Source: Streptomyces sp. SLBN-31
Lineage (GTDB): Bacteria > Actinomycetota > Actinomycetes > Streptomycetales > Streptomycetaceae
NCBI RefSeq assembly: GCF_006715395.1
Contig: NZ_VFNC01000002.1
Location: forward strand, 1,054,001-1,118,000
Direction of reading: 5' to 3'
DNA: 64,000 nt
The notes under the pieces were generated by a model. The model did no database searches and had not been told where the DNA came from. It saw nothing but the letters and a program-made list of their open reading frames with translations. Below, piece by piece: positions 39,535-48,836 of the stretch. Positions within the stretch are counted from its first letter, which is position 1; each line of letters starts with the position of its first letter. Both the position numbers and the translations under genes were made by a program.

Positions 39535-41013
39535 TCAATCCACCGGCCACGTGTGGGCGGGGGCGTTGAGGTGCATGTAGTCCATGTAGGTCGTGGTCAT
39601 GCGGCGCAGGGCCTCCGCGCGGTCGGAGACGCCCGCCTTCTGCAGGTGGTGCACCATCTCCGCCTGCCACAGGGCGCCGTTGCGGGCGGTGACGCAGCGC
39701 TGTTCGATGATGCCCAGGAGGGGTTCGCGCCAGGCCGCGTCCAGGCCGGCCAGCTCCAGGCCCCGGTGGGCCAGTGGCAGCAGGCGGCGCAACACCAGTT
39801 CGGTGACGGGGACTTCGCCGGTGCCGGGCCAGTACAGGCGGGCGTCGATGCCGTCGCGGGCCGCGGCGTGCAGGTTCTCCTCGGCGACCGCGAACGACAT
39901 CCGCGTCCAGACCGGCCGGTCCTCGTCGACGAGGGCGCGCGTCAGGCCGTAGTAGAAGGCGCCGTTGGCGATGATGTCGGCGACCGTGGGGCCGGCGGGC
40001 AGGACGCGGTTCTCGATGCGCAGGTGCGGACCGCTGTCGGTGACGGCGTAGACGGGGCGGTTCCACCGGTAGATGGTGCCGTTGTGCAGGGTCAGCTCGC
40101 CCAGCTCCGGAATGCCGCCCGCGTCGAGCGCCTCCTGCGGGTTCTCGTCGTCGCAGAGCGGCAGCAGCGCCGGGAAGTAGCGCACGTTCTCCTCGAACAG
40201 GTCGAAGACGCTGGTGATCCAGCGCTCCCCGAACCACACCCGCGGGCGCACGCCCTGGGCCTTGATCTCCTGCGGCCGGGTGTCGGTGGCCTGCTCGAAC
40301 AGCGGTACGCGGGTCTCGCGCCACAGCTCCTTGCCGAAGAGGAAGGGCGAGTTGGCCGCCAGGGCGATCTGCACCCCCGCGATCGCCTGTGCCGCGTTCC
40401 AGTAGTCGGCGAACTCCTTGGGGTCCACCTGCAGATGGAACTGGGTGCTGGTGCAGGCCGCCTCGGGCGTGATGGCGTCGGCGTACATCGACAGGCGCTC
40501 CACACCGTCCACATTGATGCGCAGGTCCTCACCCCGCGCCGCGAAGATCTGCTCGTTGAGGAGCTTGTAGCGCGGATCGCCGGACAGGGCCGCCTCGCCC
40601 ACGTCAGACTCCCGCAGCGTCGGGAGGATGCCGACCATCATCAGGTGGGCGCCCACGGCACGGGCGCGTTCGTCGGCGTGGTTGAGGGCCTTGCGGATGG
40701 CTTCTTCCCAGGCGCCCGGCCCGCCGGTCGTCAGCTCCCGGGGCGGGATGTTGATCTCCAGGTTGAAGCGGCCCAGCTCGCTGGACCAGGCGGGGTCGGC
40801 GATGGCGCCCAGCACCTCGGTGTTGCGCATCACGGGCAGTCCGTCGTCGTCGACCAGATTGAGCTCGATCTCCAGCCCGACCCGGGGGCGTTCGCTCTCG
40901 AAACCCGACTCGCGCAGCATCTGGGCGAGTACGTCGAGGCAGGTGTGCATCTTGTCCCGGTACCGTCGGCGGTCCTCCCGCGTGAACACCAGGGCCGGCA
41001 CGTCACGTCCCAT
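39535..41013 (-). CDS. Glutamate-cysteine ligase-like (GCS2-type) enzyme
   Basis: A 492-residue carboxylate-amine ligase-like protein: VGLEIELNLVDDDGLPVMRN, LGRFNLEINIPPREL, MMVGILPTLRESD, TPEAACTSTQFHLQVDPKEF and PHLRIENRVLPAGPTVADII. These fit the ATP-dependent gamma-glutamyl ligase family PF04107. Streptomyces make mycothiol and ergothioneine rather than glutathione, so the product could be gamma-glutamylcysteine for ergothioneine or another gamma-glutamyl compound; no egtB/C/D genes are adjacent. It is a stand-alone gene. Confidence 0.83.
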   Translation of the reverse strand: MGRDVPALVFTREDRRRYRDKMHTCLDVLAQMLRESGFESERPRVGLEIELNLVDDDGLPVMRNTEVLGAIADPAWSSELGRFNLEINIPPRELTTGGPGAWEEAIRKALNHADERARAVGAHLMMVGILPTLRESDVGEAALSGDPRYKLLNEQIFAARGEDLRINVDGVERLSMYADAITPEAACTSTQFHLQVDPKEFADYWNAAQAIAGVQIALAANSPFLFGKELWRETRVPLFEQATDTRPQEIKAQGVRPRVWFGERWITSVFDLFEENVRYFPALLPLCDDENPQEALDAGGIPELGELTLHNGTIYRWNRPVYAVTDSGPHLRIENRVLPAGPTVADIIANGAFYYGLTRALVDEDRPVWTRMSFAVAEENLHAAARDGIDARLYWPGTGEVPVTELVLRRLLPLAHRGLELAGLDAAWREPLLGIIEQRCVTARNGALWQAEMVHHLQKAGVSDRAEALRRMTTTYMDYMHLNAPAHTWPVD

Positions 41014-41121
41014 CGGGCCCTCCCGAGTCCCCTCGGCGGATGCCTGTCGTCCCAGCGTCGCACCTCACGCGGCTCGCGGACAGTCGGAGCCGGGTGTACC
41101 GGCGGTACGGCGAACCTGCGG

Positions 41122-41589
41122 TCACGGAGCGTGCTCTTCGGCGCTTCCCTGGATCGAGGCGTCCCACGATTGTCCGGGTGCCCGCTTCCGGCGGACCGGA
41201 ACGTCCGCGGTGGCCGCGAGGATGTGCCGGAAGGTGGGGCACTCCATGTGGCTGGGCGCCGGGCAGGCGGCGACGTGCCGCAGGGAGTCGCGCAGGACGA
41301 CCAGTTCGGTGATCCGCCGGTCCAGTTCTCCGGCCTTGTCCAGCAGAGCCTGCCGGTTGATGTGGATGGCTCCGTCCGGTGCGAACACGCGCGCGATCTC
41401 GTCGAGCGGGAACCCGGCGGTGCGCGCCAGCGCGATCAGCGCGAGACGCTGCAGCACGGCGGGGTCGTACTGGCGGCGCAGGCCCCGGCGGCCGACCGGC
41501 GTGATCAGGCCTTTCTCCTCGTAGTAGCGCAGCGTGGAGGCGGGCACCCCGGCGCGCCGGACCACCTCGGCGATGTCCAGCTCTGTCAT
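41122..41589 (-). CDS. MerR-family regulator
   Basis: A 155-residue MerR protein: TELDIAEVVRRAGVPASTLR, YYEEKGLITPVGRRGLRRQY, then the dimer helix and a CPAPSHMECPTFRHIL tail. Two cysteines stand in that tail, too few and wrongly spaced for the four-Cys cluster of SoxR. It diverges from a methyltransferase gene, with a SoxR-like dyad (41597-41616) eight bases before its start, so it likely regulates both. The inducer is unknown. Confidence 0.88.
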   Translation of the reverse strand: MTELDIAEVVRRAGVPASTLRYYEEKGLITPVGRRGLRRQYDPAVLQRLALIALARTAGFPLDEIARVFAPDGAIHINRQALLDKAGELDRRITELVVLRDSLRHVAACPAPSHMECPTFRHILAATADVPVRRKRAPGQSWDASIQGSAEEHAP

Positions 41590-41596
41590 CCTCTTG

Positions 41597-41616
41597 ACCT
41601 CAAGTCGGCTTGAAGT
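41597..41616. promoter_or_regulatory. MerR-type dyad in the divergent promoter
   Basis: ACCTCAAG-TCGG-CTTGAAGT, an 8-4-8 dyad with one mismatch in the arms, close to the SoxR box CCTCAAGTTNNCTTGAGG. It begins inside a TTGACC -35 box (41594-41599) reading toward the methyltransferase, the usual placement for MerR-type activation. Confidence 0.7.
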
Positions 41617-41663
41617 AGCACGGTGTCATCCTGGCCCGATGACGGCAAGTACAGGAGACGGTC

Positions 41664-42512
41664 ATGGACGTGGAGCGCAACACCGGTGACGAACAGGCGG
41701 CCCGTTGGAACGGCGCCGCGGGACAGCCCTGGGTCGAGTCCCAGGCAGTGCTGGACGGGTTGCTCAGGCCGTTCGAGGCGCCGCTCCTCGACGCGGTGGA
41801 GACGTTCGCCGGGCCGGAGGGCCGGGTGCTGGACGTGGGCTGCGGAACCGGCGGCACGACGCTGGCGGCCGCGCGGCGGCTGGGTCCGGCGGCCCGCTGT
41901 GTGGGCGTGGACATCTCCGAGCCGATGATCGCCGCCGCGCGGGAGCGCGCCGAGCGTGAAGGGACCGCCGCGTCCTTCGTCCGTGCCGACGCGGCGGACC
42001 ACGCCTTCGAGCCGGGCGCCTTCGACGCGGTGGTGTCCCGCTTCGGCGTCATGTTCTTCGCCGACCCCGTGCGGGCCTTCGCCAATCTGCGGCGGGCGGC
42101 GCGGGAGGGGGCCGGGCTGCGGTTCATCGCCTGGCGCGGACCGGCGGACAATCCGTTCATGACGACGGCCGAACGCGCCGCGGCCCCGTACCTGCCCGAC
42201 CTTCCGGTACGCCGGCCCGACGAGCCGGGCCAGTTCGCCTTCGCCGACCCCGACCGGGTGCGGAGCATCCTGGCGCAGAGTGGCTGGACCGGGATCGAGG
42301 TCCAGCCGTTCGACGCCGAATGCACTTTCCCCGAGGGGCAGTTGAGCGGCTACTTCACGCGGATGGGGCCGGTCGGGCAGGCCCTGCGGGAGGCAGACGA
42401 GGCGACCCGGACGAAGGTGGTGGAGACCGTCCGGGCCGCGTTCGAGCCCTTCGTGCACGGCCCGGAGGTCCGTTTCACGGCGGGCGCCTGGCTGGTCGAC
42501 GCCCACGCCTAG
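41664..42512 (+). CDS. Class I SAM-dependent methyltransferase (UbiE-like)
   Basis: A 282-residue methyltransferase: RWNGAAGQPWVESQAVLDGL, motif I RVLDVGCGTGGTTLAAAR (about 54-71), CVGVDISEPMIAAARERAE, FVRADAADHAFEPGAFDAVV and SRFGVMFFADPVRAFANLRR. ATG 41664 has AGGAGACGG upstream. The divergent MerR regulator and the intervening dyad suggest it is induced by a small molecule, perhaps the one it methylates. Confidence 0.85.
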   Translation: MDVERNTGDEQAARWNGAAGQPWVESQAVLDGLLRPFEAPLLDAVETFAGPEGRVLDVGCGTGGTTLAAARRLGPAARCVGVDISEPMIAAARERAEREGTAASFVRADAADHAFEPGAFDAVVSRFGVMFFADPVRAFANLRRAAREGAGLRFIAWRGPADNPFMTTAERAAAPYLPDLPVRRPDEPGQFAFADPDRVRSILAQSGWTGIEVQPFDAECTFPEGQLSGYFTRMGPVGQALREADEATRTKVVETVRAAFEPFVHGPEVRFTAGAWLVDAHA

Positions 42513-42531
42513 GACGCCGGGTCGCCGTGCG

Positions 42532-43134
42532 CTACATGTACTCCGTCGCCGCGTCCAGCAGCCAGTCGGTGAGGTAGCCGGCGAAGGAGGAGCGGACCAG
42601 CACCCAGAAACCGGCCCGTGCCTCGTCGCGGGAGACCACGACGACCTGGGTGCGGCCCAGCGCGGTCTGGGCGCAGCGGCCGGGGCCGAAGACACGCGGG
42701 TGCAGGTCGAGGGCGCAGCCGTGGGCCAGCAGATCGCGGGCGTGGGGGCCGGCGACCAGGAGCGTGGTGCGCTGGGCGGAGACGTCGGTGACGGACACCG
42801 GTTCCTCTCCGGCCGCTTCCCGGACGCGGCCCTCCAGGTCGTGCTGGGTGCCGGGCGGGCCGACCAGCAGCCACTCGTCCGGGCCGAGCCACAGCGCGGT
42901 CAGCTCCCCCGCGCGCACCACGGTGTCGGGTTCCAGCGGCAGTTGCAGGCCCAGGGCGAGCGTCACCGCGTCCGCCGCGGGCCCCTTGGCGTCGAGGCGG
43001 ACGTTCACCTGGGCCAGGAACGGCAGTTCGGCCAGCCGGACCGCGCCGCCGGAGGCGCGCGTCACGGCCGCCAGACGGCCGGCGGCGTGCGCCAGGGGGC
43101 TGCGGGGCGGGGCGGTGAGCGCGGTGTCAGCCAT
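42532..43134 (-). CDS. soxG: Sarcosine oxidase gamma subunit
   Basis: A 200-residue SoxG: PLAHAAGRLAAVTRASGGAV, AQVNVRLDAKGPAADAVTLA, ALWLGPDEWLLVGPPGTQHD, VSVTDVSAQRTTLLVAGPHA and SFAGYLTDWLLDAATEYM. It is the small subunit of heterotetrameric (alpha-beta-gamma-delta) sarcosine oxidase, which oxidises sarcosine to glycine, H2O2 and 5,10-methylene-THF. Last gene of the operon; its start overlaps the end of the fused soxDA gene by 8 bases. Confidence 0.95.
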   Translation of the reverse strand: MADTALTAPPRSPLAHAAGRLAAVTRASGGAVRLAELPFLAQVNVRLDAKGPAADAVTLALGLQLPLEPDTVVRAGELTALWLGPDEWLLVGPPGTQHDLEGRVREAAGEEPVSVTDVSAQRTTLLVAGPHARDLLAHGCALDLHPRVFGPGRCAQTALGRTQVVVVSRDEARAGFWVLVRSSFAGYLTDWLLDAATEYM

Positions 43135-46100
43135 CGCGGCGGGCTCCCTCGGGGTCGTAGAGAACGGGGCTTGCGACGGTCACCGGGACCAGCCGGTCGC
43201 CGACGGGCGCGTACAGCCGGTCGCCGATGCGGTCCCGGCCACCCTTGACCAGGGCCAGGGCGAAGGTCCGGCCCAGGGCGGCGCTGCGGTAGCTGGAGGT
43301 GACGTGGCCGAGCATCGGCACCGGCGGGGCGGGCAGCACGCTGTCGGCCACCAGGTGCGTGCCCTCGGGCAGGAAGGCGGCCGGGTCCTCGGGGAGCAGG
43401 CCGACCAGGTGCTTGCGGTCGGGGCGGACGCTGTCGGCGCGGGCGTGGGAACGCTTGCCGATGAAGTCCGGCTTCTTCTTCGACACCACCCAGCTCATGC
43501 CGAGGTCCTGCGGGGTGACCGTGCCGTCGGTGTCCTGGCCGACGATCGGGTAGCCCTTCTCGGCGCGCAGGACGTGCATGGTCTCGGTGCCGTAAGGGGT
43601 GATGCCGTACGGGGCGCCGGCCTCGTACAGGGCCTCCCACAGGGCGAGGGCCTCCCAGGGCGAGACGTTGATCTCGTAGGCGAGTTCACCGGAGAAGCTG
43701 ATGCGGCAGACGCGGGCCTCGATTCCGGCGACCGTCGTCTCCCGCCAGGCCATGAACGGGAAGTCGTCGTTGGCGACCGCCAGTTGAGGCGCCAGTGAGC
43801 CGAGGACCGCGCGGGACTTCGGGCCGACCAGGGCGACGGTGGCCCACTGCTCGGTCACGGACGTGCAGTGGACGCGGAGTTCGGGCCACTCGGTCTGGAG
43901 CCACTCCTCCATCCAGTCCAGTACGGCGGCCGCGTTGCCCGTGGTCGTGGTGACCAGGAAGCGGTCGGGGGCGAGACGGATGACCGTGCCGTCGTCGAAG
44001 ACCATGCCGTCCGGGCGGCACATCACGCCGTAGCGGATCATGCCGACCTTCAGCGTGCTCATCATGTTCGTGTAGAGCCGGTCCAGGAGGACGCCGGCGT
44101 CCGGGCCCTGGACGTCGATCTTGCCGAGGGTGGAGGCGTCCATGAAGGCGACGCCCTCCCGGGCCGCGGCGCACTCGCGCAGGACCGCGCTCTCCATGTC
44201 CTCGCCGTCCCGCGGGTAGTACCAGGGGCGCTTCCACTGGCCGACGTTCTCGAACAGGGCGCCGTGTCCGACGTGCCAATCGTGCAGGGCGGTGGTGCGC
44301 ACCGGGTCGCTCAGCACGCCGCGGTCGCGGCCCGCGAGGGCGGCGAAGGAGACCGGGGTGTAGGGCGGGCGGAAGGTGGTCGTGCCGAGCGCCGAGACGT
44401 CCACGCCGAGCAGTTCCGCGACGACTCCGCTCGCCAGGACGCCGGAGGTCTTGCCCTGGTCGTTGGCGGTGCCGGCCGTGGTGTAGCGCTTGGTGTGCTC
44501 CACCGAGCGCAGACCGGCGCCGGTGGCGCGGGACAGGTCGTCGACGGTGACGTCGCGCTGGAGGTCGACGAAACGGGGGGCGCCCTCGCGGCCGGGGACC
44601 GTGAAGACCCGCATGGGGGGTGTCGAGCGCGGCTGGGCGGGCGGCCTCGGCAGGCGGGGGGTCTCGGCGGTGTACCCCTCGGCCTCGAGCGCCCGGACGC
44701 CGGCGGCGGCGCCCTGCGCCAGGACCCCGGCCAGGTCGAGGACGCCTCTCGCGCTGCCCGCGACCTCGAGGGCCTGCCGGCAGGTGTCGGGGACGAAGGA
44801 GCCGAGCCCGTCGTCGAAGCGGAGCCTGCCGCCGGCCTGGCTGAACAGGTGCGCCACCGGGTTCCAGCCGCCGGAGACCAGCAGCAGGTCGGCGGCGAAC
44901 TCCCGCTCTCCCACGGTCTGTCCGTACGGGGCGACGGTCACCGCGGTCAGCCGTGCGTCGCCGTCCGTGCCGACGACGGCGTGCCCGGGCAGCACCTCGA
45001 TGCCGGCCGCACGGGCCCGCTCCGCCCACTCGCCCGGGTCGGTGCGGGTGTCGACGATCGCGGTGATCCCCACGCCGGCCCCGTGCAGGTCCAGCGCCGC
45101 CGCGTACGCGCTGTCGTTGGTGGTGAAGACGACCGCGTGGCGGCCGGGCAGCACGCCGTGCCGGTTGACGTAGGCGCGGGCCGAGGCGGCCAGCATCACG
45201 CCGGGGCGGTCGTTGTCCGCGAACGCGAGCGAGCGTTCGTGGGCTCCGGTGGCGAGGACGACACGGCGGGCGCGGATGCGGTGGACGCGTTCGCGGGCGA
45301 CGTGCGGCGGGGCGGCGGCCCCGAGGTGGTTGGTACGGCGCTCGACGGCCAGGAGGTGGTTGTCGTCGTAGTAGCCGAAGACCGTGGTGCGGCGCAGCAC
45401 CTTGACCTCGGGTGCGGTGTCGAGGTGGGCGGCCGTCTCGTGGACCCAGTCGAGGAGTTCGCCGGTGCCGAGGAGGCTGCCGCCGAGTTCGGGGCGGTCG
45501 TCGGCGAGGATGACGCGGGCGCCGCTCCGGGCCGCGGCGGCCGCCGCCGCGAGGCCGGCCGGGCCGGCGCCGACGATCAGCAGGTCGCAGTGGTCGTGTA
45601 CGGCGTCGTAGCGGGCCGGGTCGGGGCTGGTGGCGAGGCGGCCCTGGCCGGAGAGGCTGGACGCGACCAGACCGTCGTAGAGCTCGACGGTCGTCGCGGG
45701 GAGCATCGGCTCGGGGAAGGGCTCCTCGATCTGGACGACGGCGTTGGGTTCTTCGACGCCGGCGGAGAAGATGCCGCGGCGGCGGCCGAGTTTGATGCTG
45801 GTCGCCGCCGCGATGATGCCGTTGGCGAGGAGGGCGGAGGCGAGGGTGTCTCCTTGTACGCCCTGGTACTCGGTGCCGTCGAAAGTGAAGGTGAGGGTGC
45901 GCTTGCCGGTGCGGACCGGGGGCTCCGCCCCCGCACCCCCGATCGGCCCCGAAAGGGCCTTGTCCTCAATCGCCGGACGGGCTGGATCGTCCGGACGGGG
46001 CTGAGAAGTGGCCGGGCGTGGGCTCACGGACTCGGGACGCTCCTCCCCCGTCCGGTACACCGCCAGGACCTCGTTCGTCGCGGTGTCGCGTACCGCGTTG

Positions 46101-46300
46101 AACCAGCGGCGGCAGCCCGTCGCGTGGCTCCAGCGCTCGGCGAAGGGGCCCTTGGGGTTGGCACGGAAGAACAGGTACCTGGCCCACTCCTCGTCGGACA
46201 GGGCCGAGGGGTCCTGGGGGTAGGGGACGTGGGCCTGGCCGCCGTAGTGGAACTCGGACTCGTCGCGGGGCCCGCACCAGGGGCAGGAGATCAGCAGCAT
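43127..46300 (-). CDS. soxA: Fused sarcosine oxidase delta-alpha subunits (SoxD-SoxA)
   Basis: One open frame of 1057 residues holds two subunits that are normally separate. Residues 1-95 are SoxD: MLLISCPWCGPRDESEFHYG with its zinc cysteines, AERWSHATGCRRWFNAVRDT. Residues about 107-128 are a low-complexity linker whose DNA is a Streptomyces-type intergenic repeat (45918-45982). From about 132 SoxA begins with the ferredoxin-like RTLTFTFDGTEYQGVQGDTL, then the FAD motif CDLLIVGAGPAGLAAAAAAA, NAD domain, and the C-terminal folate-binding GcvT-like domain (MDASTLGKIDVQGPDAGVLL). No stop and no start codon separates the parts. ATG 46300 follows AGGAG. Confidence 0.9.
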   Translation of the reverse strand: MLLISCPWCGPRDESEFHYGGQAHVPYPQDPSALSDEEWARYLFFRANPKGPFAERWSHATGCRRWFNAVRDTATNEVLAVYRTGEERPESVSPRPATSQPRPDDPARPAIEDKALSGPIGGAGAEPPVRTGKRTLTFTFDGTEYQGVQGDTLASALLANGIIAAATSIKLGRRRGIFSAGVEEPNAVVQIEEPFPEPMLPATTVELYDGLVASSLSGQGRLATSPDPARYDAVHDHCDLLIVGAGPAGLAAAAAAARSGARVILADDRPELGGSLLGTGELLDWVHETAAHLDTAPEVKVLRRTTVFGYYDDNHLLAVERRTNHLGAAAPPHVARERVHRIRARRVVLATGAHERSLAFADNDRPGVMLAASARAYVNRHGVLPGRHAVVFTTNDSAYAAALDLHGAGVGITAIVDTRTDPGEWAERARAAGIEVLPGHAVVGTDGDARLTAVTVAPYGQTVGEREFAADLLLVSGGWNPVAHLFSQAGGRLRFDDGLGSFVPDTCRQALEVAGSARGVLDLAGVLAQGAAAGVRALEAEGYTAETPRLPRPPAQPRSTPPMRVFTVPGREGAPRFVDLQRDVTVDDLSRATGAGLRSVEHTKRYTTAGTANDQGKTSGVLASGVVAELLGVDVSALGTTTFRPPYTPVSFAALAGRDRGVLSDPVRTTALHDWHVGHGALFENVGQWKRPWYYPRDGEDMESAVLRECAAAREGVAFMDASTLGKIDVQGPDAGVLLDRLYTNMMSTLKVGMIRYGVMCRPDGMVFDDGTVIRLAPDRFLVTTTTGNAAAVLDWMEEWLQTEWPELRVHCTSVTEQWATVALVGPKSRAVLGSLAPQLAVANDDFPFMAWRETTVAGIEARVCRISFSGELAYEINVSPWEALALWEALYEAGAPYGITPYGTETMHVLRAEKGYPIVGQDTDGTVTPQDLGMSWVVSKKKPDFIGKRSHARADSVRPDRKHLVGLLPEDPAAFLPEGTHLVADSVLPAPPVPMLGHVTSSYRSAALGRTFALALVKGGRDRIGDRLYAPVGDRLVPVTVASPVLYDPEGARRDG
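45918..45982. repeat. Streptomyces-type intergenic repeat inside the soxD-soxA junction
   Basis: Read on the minus strand it is CCCGTCCGGCGATTGAGGAC, then AAGGCCCTTTCGGGGCC (small hairpin) and a GGGGGC-GGA-GCCCCC hairpin. From memory this is a familiar repeat found between genes in many Streptomyces genomes. Here it is translated as about 22 linker residues (ending SGPIGGAGAEPPV). Confidence 0.75.
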
Positions 46301-46320
46301 GAGGTCGGCTCCTACGGGTC

Positions 46321-47553
46321 CTAGTGGGCGACCGCGGCCGCGCCGTGCTCGTCGACGAGCGCGCCGGTGGTGAAACGGTCGAGCGAGAAGGGGGCGTTGA
46401 GGGCGTGCGGGGTGTCGTGGGCGATGGTGTGGGCGTAGACCCAGCCGACGCCCGGCGTGGCCTTGAAACCGCCCGTGCCCCAGCCGCAGTTGAGGTAGAG
46501 GTTGTCGACGGGGCTGAGGCCGACGATCGGCGAGGCGTCGGGGGTGACGTCGACGATGCCGCCCCAGGTGCGCAGGACGTGCGCGCGGGCGAAGACGGGG
46601 AACAGTTCCAGGGCGGCGGACATCTGGTCCTCGATGATGTGGAACGCGCCGCGCTGGGTGTAGGAGTTGTAGGCGTCGATGCCCGCGCCCATCACCAGCT
46701 CGCCCTTGTGCGCCTGGCTGACGTACACGTGGACGGCGTTCGACATGACCACGGTGGGGTGCACCGGCTCCAGCAGTTCCGACACCAGTGCCTGCAACGG
46801 GTGGCTCTGCAGCGGGAGTTCGATACCGGCCATGGCGGCGAGGACCGAGGTGTGCCCGGCCGAGCAAAGGGCGACCTTGCCCGCGGCGATCGGCCCCTGG
46901 GTGGTGCGGACTCCCACCACTCGGCCGCCGACCACGTCCAGGCCGGTGACCTCGCAGTTCTGGATGATGTCGATCCCGGCGGCGTCGGCGGAGCGGGCGA
47001 AGCCCCAGGCGACGTAGTCGTGCTTGGCGATGCCGGCGCGGGGCTGGTAGGTGCCGCCGAGGACCGGGTAGCGCACGTCGGGCGAGATGTTGACGATCGG
47101 GCAGACCTCTTGGACCTGCTCGGCGTCCAGCCATTCGGCGTCGACGCCGTTGAGGCGGTTCGCCTCGACGCGGCGCACGCTGTCCCGGACGTCCTGGAGG
47201 CTGTGGGCGAGGTTCAGGACCCCGCGCTGGGAGAAGAGGATGGGGTAGTCCAGCTCCTCCTCCAGCCCCTCCCACAGTTTCAGCGCGTGTTCGTAGATGC
47301 CCGCGCTCTCGTCCCACAGGTAGTTGGAGCGGATGATCGTGGTGTTGCGGGCCATGTTGCCGCCCGCCAGCCAGCCCTTCTCCAGCACGGCCACGTTGGT
47401 GATGCCGTGGTTCTTGGCGAGGTAGTGGGCGGTCGCGAGGCCGTGCCCGCCGCCGCCCACGACGACGACGTCGTACGAACGTTTCGGCTCGGGCGTGCGC
47501 CACAGGAAGTCCGGGTGGTCGGGGAGGTCGGCGCCGGGGGTGGTGGGGCTCAT
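46321..47553 (-). CDS. soxB: Sarcosine oxidase beta subunit
   Basis: A 410-residue SoxB, the catalytic flavin subunit: [80 protein letters not shown] and [18 protein letters not shown]. It binds FAD and covalent FMN and oxidises sarcosine. Its ATG overlaps the glyA stop (ATGA at 47550-47553), so serine hydroxymethyltransferase and sarcosine oxidase are translated together; soxDA follows 20 bases later. Confidence 0.96.
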   Translation of the reverse strand: MSPTTPGADLPDHPDFLWRTPEPKRSYDVVVVGGGGHGLATAHYLAKNHGITNVAVLEKGWLAGGNMARNTTIIRSNYLWDESAGIYEHALKLWEGLEEELDYPILFSQRGVLNLAHSLQDVRDSVRRVEANRLNGVDAEWLDAEQVQEVCPIVNISPDVRYPVLGGTYQPRAGIAKHDYVAWGFARSADAAGIDIIQNCEVTGLDVVGGRVVGVRTTQGPIAAGKVALCSAGHTSVLAAMAGIELPLQSHPLQALVSELLEPVHPTVVMSNAVHVYVSQAHKGELVMGAGIDAYNSYTQRGAFHIIEDQMSAALELFPVFARAHVLRTWGGIVDVTPDASPIVGLSPVDNLYLNCGWGTGGFKATPGVGWVYAHTIAHDTPHALNAPFSLDRFTTGALVDEHGAAAVAH

Positions 47554-48836
47554 CGGGCGTCTCCTGCGGGTCCGGAAAGGTGCGGGTAGAGCGGGTGCCG
47601 GGCGGCAAGCGCCGCCGTGCGGGCGCGCAGGGCCGTGGTGTCCGGCTCCGGCTGGAGGGCGAGGGCGATGACGTCGGCGACCTCGGTGAAGTCGTCCTCG
47701 GTGAAGCCGCGGGTGGCCAGGGCCGGGGTGCCGATGCGCAGGCCGGAGGTGACCATGGGCGGGCGCGGGTCGAAGGGGACCGCGTTGCGGTTGACGGTGA
47801 TGCCGATGTCGTGGAGGAGGTCCTCGGCCCGGCGGCCGTCGAGCGTGGACTCCCGGAGGTCGACGAGGACCAGGTGGACGTCCGTGCCGCCGGTCAGGAC
47901 CTTCACTCCGGCGGCCGCCGCGTCCGGCCGCGTGAGGCGTTCGGCGAGGATGCGGGCGCCGGCCAGGGTGCGGGCCTGGCGCTCGGCGAACTCGGGTGAC
48001 GCGGCGACCTTGAAGGAGACCGCCTTCGCGGCGATGACGTGTTCCAGCGGGCCGCCCTGCATGCCGGGGAACACCGCCGAGTTGATCTTCTTGGCGAGGT
48101 CGGCCTCGTTGGTGAGGATGACGCCGCCGCGCGGGCCGCCGAGGGTCTTGTGGGTGGTCGTGGTGGTGACGTGGGCGTGCGGGACCGGGTTGGGGTGAAG
48201 GCCGGCCGCGACCAGGCCGGCGAAGTGCGCCATGTCGACCATCAGCAGCGCGCCCACCTCGTCGGCGATCCGCCGGAACGCGGCGAAGTCCAGCTGCCTG
48301 GGGTACGCCGACCAGCCCGCGATGATCATCTTGGGGCGGTGCTCCTTGGCGAGGCGCTCGACCTCGTCCAGGTCGACCAGGTTGTCGGCCTCGGAGACGT
48401 GGTAGGGCACGACGTTCAGCATCTTGCCGCTGTAGTTGATGCGCATGCCGTGGGTGAGGTGGCCGCCGTGCGCGAGGTCCAGACCCAGGATCGTGTCGCC
48501 GGGCTGCAACAGGGCGAAGAACACGGCCGTGTTGGCCTGGGCTCCGGAGTGCGGCTGGACGTTGGCGAACCCGGCGCCGAACAGGGACTTGACCCGCTCG
48601 ATCGCCAACCGCTCGGTGACGTCGACGTGTTCGCAGCCGCCGTAATAGCGGCGGCCGGGGTAGCCCTCGGCGTACTTGTTGGTGGCGACCGAGCCCTGGG
48701 CCTCCATCACGGCGGTCGGGGCGAAGTTCTCGGAGGCGATCATCTCCAGTGTGGACTGCTGGCGGTGCAGCTCGGCGGCGAGGGCCGCGTGGACCTCGGG
48801 GTCCAGCTCCGACAGCGGGGTGTTGAGCGCGTTCAT
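47550..48836 (-). CDS. glyA: Serine hydroxymethyltransferase
   Basis: A 428-residue Gly[80 protein letters not shown] and the PLP lysine in [18 protein letters not shown]. It joins glycine (from sarcosine) with 5,10-methylene-THF to make serine. Both ends overlap neighbours: its ATG overlaps the folD stop and its stop overlaps the soxB start, each by ATGA. This placement dedicates it to methyl-group breakdown; a housekeeping copy probably exists elsewhere. Confidence 0.96.
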   Translation of the reverse strand: MNALNTPLSELDPEVHAALAAELHRQQSTLEMIASENFAPTAVMEAQGSVATNKYAEGYPGRRYYGGCEHVDVTERLAIERVKSLFGAGFANVQPHSGAQANTAVFFALLQPGDTILGLDLAHGGHLTHGMRINYSGKMLNVVPYHVSEADNLVDLDEVERLAKEHRPKMIIAGWSAYPRQLDFAAFRRIADEVGALLMVDMAHFAGLVAAGLHPNPVPHAHVTTTTTHKTLGGPRGGVILTNEADLAKKINSAVFPGMQGGPLEHVIAAKAVSFKVAASPEFAERQARTLAGARILAERLTRPDAAAAGVKVLTGGTDVHLVLVDLRESTLDGRRAEDLLHDIGITVNRNAVPFDPRPPMVTSGLRIGTPALATRGFTEDDFTEVADVIALALQPEPDTTALRARTAALAARHPLYPHLSGPAGDAR

